64,000 bases of DNA, taken from Dysidea avara (taxonomy: Eukaryota > Porifera > Demospongiae > Dictyoceratida > Dysideidae). Position numbers and translations under genes: made by a program. The stretch's first letter is position 1. Every line of letters starts with the position of its first letter. The notes below the pieces were generated by a model, which was given only the letters and a program-made list of their open reading frames with translations, was not told the DNA's origin and ran no database searches. Positions 1-12,700 of this stretch are shown here, in pieces. The stretch lies in the NCBI RefSeq assembly GCF_963678975.1, contig NC_089278.1, positions 10,443,479-10,507,478 on the forward strand. The letters run 5' to 3'.

Positions 1-321
1 TGTGCACTGCAGCTGCATGTGTATCTTGCGAAGAATGAATGACTCGGTCAATGAAGTACTTTTTGTGCGCGTGGAGGCCTTCAAGACAGCAGAAGCTGTT
101 CAAATTCTGGAAAACATTCCTGAGGAAGGTACTACTAATTTACCTCCTGTTAAGCCGAAGGCTGGAGAGGTTTTTGTCTACCTCAACGATGACGAATCCA
201 AGAGTGGTATGTGAATGCCGGATCTGGCAGTAAATTCTTTCTAGGTGCACGTTTAAGTTCTTGAAAAACATGTGACAGCTTATGTTTTGTTCATACACAC
301 CCTGATTTAGTGTGTGTTTGT

Positions 322-1197
322 GGCAGTAAAAAGCTATTTGATGAATTTGATCGTGTGCTTGTTTTGCAATCTCCAGGCCATCAGTTATTGTCGTATGATA
401 CAACTTTCCAGCTTGGTGATTTTTATCTCTAAACCTTGACATTTCGTCACACTTTATTTACAGAGGACCCAGTTATTCCCGTTGGATTTCTACTCCATGA
501 AAGAAAACAAACTGTATGCCACGCAGAGTTCTTTGATGCTTGCTGCAAACTGGTGCCAGCACTGAAGACAACCGAAAAACCTATTGTTACAGATGAGGAG
601 CAAGCTTATGTCAATGTAATCAGCAAATGCATGCCTTCTGCTCGGCACTTGCGATGTTTGAATAATGTCATAAAAGCTGCAGAGAGGTGGTTGCATAGCC
701 ATAAGGCCACAAGTGATGACATGCTTGTGTATCGCAGTGATCTGAAGGAACTACTTCACCAACCCACCAAAGATCAGTACACAAAACTACTACGTAGGAT
801 GTCTGAAAGATGGAGTGCTCCATTTTTTGACTACTTCAACACAAACATCCATCCAGATATCACCTCATTGGCTCGTTGGGCTATTGAGTCATTAGGTGTT
901 TACTCCCCTTTCGGTGGTGTGACTAATAATCAAGCAGAAGGAATTAATTTTGTTTTAAAGCAACTCCAACAATGAAAAGAAGCTCCGATTGATTGTATGG
1001 TCCTTGCACTTAATTACTTACAAGGTTATTATGCTTCAGAAATAGCCTGTGGACAGCAAAATTTAGGAAATTACCATCTCCGGCCTGAATTTTCTTCTAG
1101 TTCTTTGGCTATGCCAATATTTTTATCTGATTCCACAGTTTACTCTCCAACGGAAATTGTTTCACGGATTAAGGAAAAACATGCTTTGCCCATCTGA
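322..1197 (+). pseudogene. MULE transposase DDE domain, broken by two stops
   Basis: One frame (codons starting at 322) gives a continuous MULE transposase core apart from stops at 430-432 and 973-975. The likely catalytic triad is visible: Asp in YDTTF (codon 397-399), Asp in VTDEE (codon 592-594) and Glu in NNQAEG (codon 937-939). The spacing and the surrounding signature IPVGFLLHERK followed by an RCLNN helix match the Mutator superfamily. The downstream stretch to 1197 stays in frame and is the usual linker before the SWIM finger. The segment between the 2-214 block and 322 may be an intron or eroded coding sequence. As it stands no functional enzyme can be made. Confidence 0.78.
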
Positions 1198-1279
1198 CAG
1201 TGATGCACAATGAACTACACCTATCGATAGTGTAGAAACCTCCAGCAGTGAGACTGTACCGAGCTTAGCTTCACAAGGT

Positions 1280-1675
1280 TTGTCTCAAAAGGAGCGAGCT
1301 AAGCGTGTAATTGAAGAGAACCATATCAGTTGTGACCTTAAACTTCACATTTTCACTGTACTTGGATTGACTTGCCCACGTGTTGTTACTGTTTATCCTA
1401 AAGAAACATGCTCTTGTCCTTCCACCACTGAGTGCTACCACATTTTAGCTGCAAAAATGGCTATTGGCATACAAGAAGATTCCAAGCGAGGAACATTAAA
1501 TCTCACACAACTGCGTAAAAGCTCTCGGCCTAGAAATAGCAAAACATCTGGCAGAAAGCGTCCACGCCCTGGAGACTGTGATATTGTTCCTGCTCCTGAT
1601 GCTGCTGTAAAGCAGCAAAAGTCTTTGTGTGGTAAGCCATTTTTATTCTTTTATGGAATGTACATATGGTTATGA
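1280..1675 (+). pseudogene. SWIM zinc-finger segment of the MULE protein
   Basis: This block lies in a different frame from the transposase core, so at least one indel separates them. It contains the SWIM pattern C-x-C...C-x-H as CSCPSTTECYH, followed by a short helix and a basic tail rich in Arg, Lys and Pro. In Mutator transposases a SWIM finger directly follows the DDE core and is thought to bind DNA. The call rests on that order and on the Cys/His spacing. Confidence 0.7.
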
Positions 1676-2046
1676 CTAGGTGACAGTGTGACAGAAGTGA
1701 AAGATCATTCTTTGGGGAACTCATGTGATCATCCATGTGATGACCCACCATCTCAAGATACCAATAGTTAGTAAGCCATTTTTGTATTGTTTAGCTTATC
1801 CATATTCCCATAATTATTGTGCTATGTATTTCTATAAAGTTGTGTTACTGTATCTATAGCCACCGGTTTGCAGTGTGAGATTTATTTTGAGACTGTGTTT
1901 GTTCCCATACTGCTAGATTGTGACAGAATATCAGATCATGAAATGATTTACCTGTGGAGGATATTGTCCCCTTCAAATAGAGTGAATTTGAAAGGTGACT
2001 CGTACATTTACATAGAGGTATGTTATAGTTTCACTGTTTATTATTT

Positions 2047-2400
2047 ATGACTATTTGGCAGAGGAAGGAGAACAAAATTCTGATGTATTACACCATTGAC
2101 ATGTATTTGTGGATACTGTACAGAAGATTTCATGGCATGCCTGTTCTAAGGAGAGAAGATGATTACATTGTTGCTAGGAGTAAAGAAAGACGTAATTTTG
2201 AAGAATTCCGTGAACTCGTACTTGATTCAAAATATCCAGAATTTCCTTTGCCCAGTTGTCCCTTGCTGCTTGAGTACATGAAGATGAAAGGAATTTCAAT
2301 ATTAGTGGATAGGGAGTTCAATTGTGATTTGGTGACTAGCTTTCCGCAATCACAACTTGATGCATTGTGTGAATGGGCACAGTTAGCAGCAAGCAGTTAA
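2047..2400 (+). other. Unassigned ORF inside the MULE element
   Basis: A 117-codon open stretch between the SWIM and Ulp1 blocks, charged and globular-looking, with the motif RREDDYIVARSKERR and a C-terminal SQLDALCEWAQ. It is preceded by a plausible acceptor (TTTGGCAG near 2060). I recognise no domain. It may be a linker of the transposon protein or an unrelated exon trapped in it. Confidence 0.3.
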
Positions 2401-2444
2401 ACAGTAAATGAACACCAATATGATCATGTTAATCATATCAGCAA

Positions 2445-3183
2445 ATGCTTCTAGTTGCTCTTCTTGTGTATACATTAACAACTTGTGTTATATATTGTGT
2501 AGGTCCAGCTGTTGAGAAGAGTCGGCCCAGTGTTAATAAGTTTGCACAGCAGGCTATGTTCAATGCAAGACAGTTGCTCATACAACGTGACCCACAGGTA
2601 GTTATTGATCTGGAAAATAATGATGGTAACCAGCCACATGAAAAGATCTCAGCTGGTTCACAAAAAACTGATCCTACCACAGAAATAAGAAACATATTGC
2701 TTAGTGCTGACTTGTATAGTAGTTGATGCTGCCCAACACTTGTTAGAGGTGATGGCTGATGGTCAATGCAGTGGGTTTCAGTCAGTGGCAGTAGGATTAA
2801 CAATGCAGTTCGAAATCCAACAAAGCAAGTTTGTGCAGGAAGTCCACTGTGACTCTGGCCACTGGCTTACAATTAGCACAATTGGCTGTGGACCATTTGA
2901 GGTACTTGTATACGACAGCCTGTACTCTGGGGCATCACGATGTGTGCAGTGTCAAATTGCTAGCCTGTTGTCATCACCCTCAAGTGATGTTATGTTGAAT
3001 TTTGTAGATGTGCAAAGGCAGTCAGGCACATATGACTGTGGGCTTTTCGCTGTCGCTTTTGAAACAGCATTAGTATTTGGTTGCAATCCTGGTGAATACC
3101 TTTTTGACCAACGTTCTATGAGAAAACACCTTTGGAACTGCTTACAATCTCAGAGGATGTCAATATATGTTTCCTGTTCTTAA
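2445..3183 (+). pseudogene. Ulp1/C48-like cysteine protease domain of the MULE
   Basis: Two adjoining frames encode a linker (2445-2726) and a protease fold (2704-3183). The catalytic residues of a Ulp1-type SUMO/ubiquitin-like protease can be placed: His in GHWLT (codon 2860-2862), Asp in YDSLY (codon 2914-2916) and Cys in TYDCGLF (codon 3037-3039). The Gln of the oxyanion hole is probably in DVQRQSG just before the Cys. Near 3155 the frame changes: the plus-one frame continues with a basic tail that looks like the natural end, so the annotated stop at 3181 is probably a frameshift product. The protease is part of the transposon polyprotein, not a host desumoylase. Confidence 0.75.
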
Positions 3184-3235
3184 ACAAAGGCGAAGGAAGC
3201 AGAGAATAAAGGCTACTTAGCAGATACCAGTGTTT

Positions 3236-3397
3236 TGTTTCTGTCGGTTGCCAGATATCCCCGGAATACAATTAATTGAATGCTCCAAGTGTAAAGTCTG
3301 GTATCACATTGAAGTTTGTGTAAAGGTAGATGACAAATACCTGTCACAAGATGTCCAGTGGAGTTGCTCTAAGTGTTCTGCACAGCTTTCTTCATAA
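3236..3397 (+). pseudogene. C-terminal PHD finger of the MULE protein
   Basis: Reading from 3236 to the TAA at 3395-3397 gives a compact C4HC3 pattern: C-x-C, then C-S-K-C, then H-x4-C, ending with C-S-K-C. The WYH motif typical of PHD fingers precedes the His pair. An AG just upstream (TTAGCAGATACCAG) could serve as acceptor. A PHD finger at the end of a transposase could read histone tails and steer insertion; that role is inferred. Confidence 0.7.
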
Positions 3398-4740
3398 CTT
3401 TTCTATTTAGTGCTCTGTATACTCTTGGATTTTATGTTGTTGAATTGGTGATGGTTATTATTTACTTAAATATAATACTTTATCATTAAATTTTATAGAT
3501 TTGTAATGTGATGTTAACAAAATTTTCTATGTCACTAGGTAGTCCACCTGATACCTGAACATGTACCACTACCATGAGCAGATCATCAGTTTCCCCACTT
3601 TGTGTCAGCAGCAGCTGGGCTCGACAAGATCAGATTTGCTTCTGCCTCTCTTAAACCAAGCATGATACTTTTGGCCTCTATCTGATAACTATGCTTGTGT
3701 GTGACTGCTGGCTCTATTAGAATAGTGCCAAATATCATCAAACAAACATTTTAATTGATATAATGTAGTGCTACCAGTAGTGAATGTACTGCAGTTTGAC
3801 AATCCGCCATAAATAATGATGGAACTCATAATATAGCTACAATGGATTCGAATTGTGGTATTGAATTGGCATTTTTATAGCTATGTATATTAGTGCAGTT
3901 AGAAATCGTCCTATATAACACTGGCATAATGCTTGCGGGTTTCCCCACTTCGTGTGGCTGCAGCTGGTAAGTTACTTTTTACCCTGCCTCCCTTTACTGT
4001 AGCTAACGAAAGGTTTCCGTTCCGTGTTTTATACCTGGATGTTCCGTGGATATTGTTCCGTTCTGTTCCATTCCGTGGAATATACCCCACCTACCAGGAC
4101 CACAATATGCTAGCAGTCAATCTGTACAACCTTACCCCTAATATGACTCCTTGCATTTACAGGCTTTAACCTTCTCATAGGTCCCTAGCAACTTCAGTAA
4201 ATAAGACCACTAAAGCCAATTGACTAAAGCCAACAAAAACGGAAGTGATGCAACCAACCAGCCAATATACTTTTATATTATTATTCTTATCCTCTTTACC
4301 AGTTAGGCACTGGAGGGCGTACACAGAAGACTTTGACCATAGACAAACCAGAGATAAACGTCTTCTGTTATCTTTGCACAAATATCTATGCGGCTATACC
4401 TTAAAAAGTACAATTAAGTTTGCTGGTGCAAAACACGATGCACTGGACTAGTGATAAAAAAAAATCTATAAATACGCAAACCCTGTAAGTTACTGTACGT
4501 GGAAAAAACGTCTGTAGTGTAGCCCAATGATAACAAACAAACAATATATTACAGTAAGCGTACCTTTTCCACTACACTAACAAATCTAGTTGATTCATGC
4601 GCTCTCAACAACCTTCCCGCAGACACACGAACAACGATTACGAAAATACACGGATAGATGTACATATGGTCGTGTGCGCATGCGTGTCTGCTATCAGTTA
4701 CCTAGTTACCTTGGAGCCCGTCTTAGCAGAAGGAGCAAAA
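3398..4740. other. Intergenic, no gene seen
   Basis: AT-rich sequence between the MULE and the RECK-like gene. A short segment is present twice in diverged form: TTTCCCCACTTTGTGT plus a GCAGCTGG block near 3590-3620 and again near 3940-3970. At 4020-4080 there is a run of degenerate TTCCG units. No convincing exon was found. The last 100 bp before 4741 include a TGCGCATGCG palindrome at 4675-4684. Confidence 0.5.
4675..4684. promoter_or_regulatory. NRF1-like palindrome upstream of RECK-like gene
   Basis: TGCGCATGCG matches the core of the NRF1 consensus, a promoter motif shared across animals, and lies 57 bp before the predicted start codon. The same decamer occurs at 22500-22509 ahead of RAD54L2. 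Function is inferred from sequence alone. Confidence 0.4.
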
Positions 4741-6889
4741 ATGAATATACTTGCGCTCGCCTTGTTGTACCTGACGTTGTTGACTGTAGCTAACCTCGTG
4801 ACTTCGCTACACCATGAATCATCCAAAGGTTCCTAAATGTGAAACCATATATGGTTGTTTACGCTAGGAAAAGATTTTATTGGCTTGGAAATTATCTCAC
4901 TTTTCTGTTTTCATGCAATGTAGATAATACTTTATATTAATTTTATCATTAGAGCATAGTCAACACAATGGAGCTGACCGGAATCATAGTCAGGAGTTGC
5001 ACCATAGAGGCTACAGGCCACGTGGTAAGTAATTATGCATGTAGCTTCAGAGATAGTTAGTGTGCATTTTTTTTGCATGCTAGTATATATATTGCTTTCA
5101 TAATTACAAATGAATTTGCTGCTTTTTGTTAGAGAGGACCGTGGCTGATTCAGAGTCACATAGTCAGCACAGTGGAGCTCATAGGAATCGCAATCAGGAG
5201 TTGCACCATAGAGGCCACCGACCACATATTCATGGTAATTAGTCACTGCAGGTAGCCTCAAAGCTAGTTGGTGCACATGATAGATCGCCCACACTCGTCA
5301 CATGGAATGATAAATCATAATGCTTGTTCTTTGTGTGAGCCGCTTGTTGGACAAAAGGTGTGTGGAATAGATGGACACACCTACCGAACACTTTGCCATG
5401 CTGTGAACTGTGCTGGTCTGACTGAAAATCAAGTAGTCATGGGTGCCTGTACTGAAACAGTAAGCTAATAATTTTATCATGTCTTGTGCATTAATTAACT
5501 GTGAGCTATACAGGGTGTTTGTGAGAGAGCTAATTGCAATACAAAAGAAGTCTGCATTCCAAAATTAGCTGATTGTATACTATGGAAGACTTCTACAGGA
5601 AGAACTATACATTGTCAAGCCTACTATTGTGGTATGTACGCATGTAGTGCACGTGGTTTTGGTTTGATACATTTTTTGGTTTGTGTATACACTATAGGCA
5701 CTGACCACTGCAAAGAAGCAGAGCAAGTGTGTGGAATGGATGGGAGGACTTACTCATCACTTTGTAGTTTATATGAAGCCAAAAGTTTATTAGGTACAGT
5801 ATAACTATTACTGCATGACAAGAAAGTTGACAGTCATGGGTACCGGCCTTAAACACCTCTTCAAGGTAAACATTCAGAGCTCAAGTTCCCATTGCCAAAC
5901 TTTCTAATAAATTTTACATTTTTAACTAATGGGAAGATGTTGCAATAAATAATTTTATAGCTTACAAAGGCAGATGTCATCCAAGGACGTGCAAGGACCT
6001 AGTCTGTGGAACAGATGGAGAAACATATATTTCTTCATGTCATGCAAAAGCAAAAGGAGCAAGAGTGCATTATACTGGAAAATGTTTTCTTGATCACCAA
6101 CTAGACCAGTGAGTCTCACATACATTATCTCATACATTGTCCTTCAATTCAGGGAGTACAAGCGTGGATCAGTGTGTAACCTAATAGCAACAATGTGTAA
6201 GAACTTAACATGCCAAGACCCATTCTTGCCTCCGGACTCTTGTTGTAGAACATGTGGTGAGAGAATACCAATTTGTGTTTGCCCATCATGAGTAAAGCTG
6301 TTCAGGTGGTGGGCTGCTGTTACAACAGAAAAGCATCACTTCAAGGGCTGCAGTAGCATTGATCAAGAAGTTTGGTCTCAATTCCATGTCCACAATCAAA
6401 AAAGTTCTAGCTAATTTGCTGCCACCTGGAGCACAGGAAGCATGTGACTTAAGTTTAACTTTAACAAACAATGGTTACACTGCGGTCCTACTTGAAGAAT
6501 CCATGGGGAGGAGGTCATTATTTTGTAAAGCTGCATCTAGAGAGTTAGCTAAAAGAATAAGCAATCCTTTACAGAATCATTCAAACCCACAATTGCTATT
6601 GTTGGTAAAGCTGTATGAAGTAGCAGTACCAGACCTTACTGCCACTTTGCCTAATCCTGCACTGTTCATTGGATTTGATCCTCTGGGTGAACTCCAGGAT
6701 ACAACTTCTGATCTGAAGAACCAAGCTAATAATAAGGCTAGTGACAGTTATGGTGACTCCAGTAGCAAGTTTGATGGTCACCTCAGTAATGCTGAAGACC
6801 GGGCATACAACAATGCAGCTACTGTATCAAAGCTTTCATCTACTGTTATCATGGCAATAATAATAATAATGTTAGTGTCAGTTATATAA
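4741..6889 (+). CDS. RECK: RECK homologue, Kazal/C-terminal half only, GPI-type tail
   Basis: RECK is a GPI-anchored cell-surface inhibitor of metalloproteases and, in vertebrates, a WNT7 co-receptor. Nine exons read cleanly: 4741-4828, 4953-5024, 5133-5234, 5284-5459, 5514-5631, 5698-5793, 5961-6108, 6153-6256, 6306-6889 (495 aa). The start gives a good signal peptide (MNILALALLYLTLLTVANLV). Two short His-rich exons that are copies of each other follow, then Kazal-like modules with VCGIDGHTY, VCGMDGRTY and VCGTDGETY, a Cys module ending PPDSCCRTC, a roughly 190-residue C-terminal domain and a hydrophobic end (IMAIIIIMLVSVI) fit for GPI attachment. The order of modules matches the second half of vertebrate RECK. 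The N-terminal cysteine-knot repeats that make up the first half are absent. An upstream in-frame ATG exists at 4597 but would bury the signal peptide. Confidence 0.78.
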
Positions 6890-6991
6890 TTGTGGACAGT
6901 ATTTATAAAAATTAACATAACAAAATAATTGTGTGCTGTATTTATCACTACAAAACATTAAATTCATTCCAGTAAACAAAGGCACAAATAA

Positions 6992-9682
<2,691 letters not shown>

Positions 9683-9754
9683 ACCGTTTGTTTACGTGGT
9701 TGTTGCTGAAGAAGTGATTGTGGTATTGTATTTCTTGAATTGTATAAACCAAGC
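9683..9754. promoter_or_regulatory. Shared head-to-head promoter region, EIF4E3 / unknown gene
   Basis: Only 72 bp separate the start codons of the eIF4E3 gene (minus) and the tentative gene at 9755 (plus), so both must use overlapping promoter DNA. No TATA box or other known element was recognised. Confidence 0.4.
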
Positions 9755-12700
9755 ATGGAAATGGGCAAGGATTTTTTAAAAACAGCATTTAAGGAAAGAG
9801 CACACCGTTACTTATACTCTAAAGACAGTAGTGATGAAAGTGAAGAAATATATGAGCCAGAAGTTGGCACAGATGTCACTAGTTTTGATCCGCGAGATAA
9901 ACTGTTTGAGCGACACGAGGAGTTTATCAAGAGGCAACTCGCTGTTGTCAAGAGAATACAACTCAAGGGTATCCTTACTGTGTCTAGTAAACAGAGTGTT
10001 GAGGAGCCTCTCACCATCTCAGAGTCAGACAGGCTTGATGATGGTTGTTTAGTTGAGAAAGGTTGGACAACCAAGTCTGTACCCTTTATGTGGCCACATT
10101 GGTCTTGCTGGAATGCATAATCACTTTTGTCTTACTGCACTATTGTCTGCATATGCCTGTAGTGTAGAAACAACTCTAAGCTATATCCCATCTCCCAAGA
10201 TTTGGGGTGGACGACATGAGACTTCCTGTGCTGTTAGTATAGTATGTTCACATTGAGCTGAATCCTCAAAAACATTTAATAACTCATGGATGCAATTACA
10301 CATGATCTTGAAATTTGGCTCATTTGTAGTACTGCTTGATCCGCTAAAAATGTTTCAAAATTTTTTTGTTCAAATGTTTGCCATAATATTTATGGCCAAT
10401 CAAAATTTTCACAATACATTTCCTATGTGGAAGCCATATAAGCACATTGTCCATTACAGCCCTTTCCTGAACTTGTAATGGAGCCAAACCATACATGTCT
10501 GTTGTTGACACCTTTGCTGTTACCAATAATCATCTGGTTAGCTGAAATGTTAACTCTGTTGAGAAAAAATCCACTTTTAATTTTTAGCTGTTTTTCAGGA
10601 TTCAGCTCAACGTGAACATACTATAGTTTGATGACTAAAACAGTGTTTAGATTGTTTATTAGAGCCAATTTTTGGTTAGGAGTGCCATAGCTAAATAATA
10701 TTATTTGCAATATATTTTTTTGACGCACTCAGTGCTGGAAACATCATGAAGGATATTTCACTGTCTGAGCGAAAACCTGCTGTAAGAGTGTAACTGTACT
10801 GGACTATATACACTAGACTGGACTACTGGACTGACATATTTTTGGTTTTTACACGTTCTGAGGTTGGTATTACTGAGTCTTGCTAGCTAAGGGCCTTCAG
10901 AGAACTAAAATGATGAGTGTGAGGAGTGGAGTAAGCAAAAACTGACCTCTAGTGATTTCACTACTTATTATGTTCTTCTACAATACATATACCTGTACTC
11001 CTTATCAGTACACTGTAGGGGATGTGCTAGTTATGGTTAACCAACAATAAAGTCTTGGAGATAGTAGCAAGCTTGTAAAATACTAATAAATTTGGTCACA
11101 TATTATAGTAAGCCAACCAGCACATGTAAGAACTAATGATAGCAGCAGAAAAACCTACAGTTGTGCAATGAATTTGTATATTGCAAGTAGGAACAGATTT
11201 AGTTACCATAGATTGTGATAGGTTGTGTCCCAGGAATCTGAGCTATAGTATTTAGTTTGAGGTGCAGATAGGTAGCACGAATATAGTAAAATGAATTTTG
11301 ATTAGCTATCGCCATATATTACATTCTCCAAAACACAATACACTAATAAGTGTATAAGTGCTGTAGAGCATAATAAGTAGTGAAATCACTAGAAGTTAGT
11401 TTTTGCTTACTCCACTCCTCACGCTCAATCATTTTAGTGGCAGACTGCAAGTTTTCTGAAGGCCCTTAGCTAGCAAGACTCAAAACTAACCTCAGAATGT
11501 ATAAAAACCAAAAATATGTCAGTCCAGTATTCCAGTCCTGTAGTCCAGTCCAGTGATTATAGTTACACCCCAAAATATGTCAGTCCAGTATTCCAGTCCT
11601 GTAGTCCAGTCCAGTGATTATAGTTACACCCCAAAATCACCCCAAAATTCTATTTGCTTATAGAAATATAATATACTAAGTTTTAAAATGCAAAAAAAAA
11701 GCCACACACATTTTAATTGCTTTGGTATACAGCCGAAGCAGCTCAAACACCATTGATATTCATTGAGAGTATGTTTCGTATTCAGGGCATGGGAGTTTGT
11801 TTATGATGTGGCAGAAATAAAGTTTACTATCATTGTTTCTTCTTTGTGCACATGGAGGAGAGTAAGGAAAGTATTATACCTTGATGGATTCACTTGTTCA
11901 TAATCAACAGAATGAGCCAACTCTGTAGCCTGTTTCAGTTGTGAGTTATGATTGATTAACCGGACAAAGTAGATTGCTAGTTTCTCATCAGCCACTTCTT
12001 CAAATTTGATGCAGGTGGGCGGTTATTTTTTATTAAAGGAAACATCCAAAATCACAGCAACGGCAATTAGCTATCCATCACTACACAAGGATTTTCAAAA
12101 GCCTTATGCTTACACTTTACCACCTTTCTTAAGCAGATCGCTAGTTTATCTAAATATTAAAATGCTGGTGCATGTGATCAATTATAGTAACAAATTTAGA
12201 GGTAGATGGGTGGAAAGTAATGTGAGAAACTATAAATCAACTTTGCCTGGAATATTTTTGAGGTTGTAATAATTTTTTTGCAGATTTACAAAGCAATTCC
12301 CAATGTAAAATATTGTTCTCACTGTTAGCCCCCAAAACCTGTGAAAATAGTTCCTTGAAATGTATAGGCAATACAGTAGCTCCCATTGTGTTAAGAAATG
12401 TTTGCTGGAAAATTGGACACTTGTAGAATCCAAGCCGAATTTTCCATGGGATTTCCTTTGAAAGAGGTCTTGTGTAATTATTAAGATACTAAAGGCATAA
12501 ATTTTCTAATTGCATTTTAAAAGAACTATACACCAAATTCCTTTCCATGTGCAGGAGTTATATCCGTTCAAAGTATCTGCATACTCTTTATATAGTCTAC
12601 TAGAATGTGGGCGGGCCAATCAGATTGCACATATACTTGACATAACTGCAGTGATTACACCATCACACTTTGTGACCTTGATCATCATGTAAGAAAATGG

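Larger units (their letters stand above)
1..3397 (+). mobile_element. Decayed MULE DNA transposon with DDE transposase, SWIM, Ulp1 protease and PHD finger
   Basis: A run of coding blocks on the plus strand reads as one transposon protein, cut at the left window edge. In order: an N-terminal piece (2-214), a MULE-type DDE transposase core (about 322-1197), a SWIM zinc finger (within 1280-1675), an unassigned block (2047-2400), a Ulp1/C48-like cysteine protease (about 2445-3183) and a PHD finger (3236-3397). Transposase followed by SWIM is the standard Mutator order, and MULEs carrying captured Ulp1-like proteases are known from plants and animals. The copy is dead: in-frame stops at 430-432 and 973-975, a frame change between 1197 and 1280, and another near 3155. 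No terminal inverted repeat or target duplication could be defined because the left end lies outside the window. Confidence 0.8.

Noticed and set aside
3933-4169. Plus-strand ORF with FRVLYLDVPWILF
   Set aside because: It arises from a run of TTCCG-type repeats and has no splice partners or domain.
11801-11995. Minus-strand 64-codon ORF that looks somewhat like an exon (EEVADEKLAIYFVRLINHNS)
   Set aside because: A donor-like site follows, but there is no good acceptor, no partner exon nearby and no recognised family. It may be an old exon fragment.
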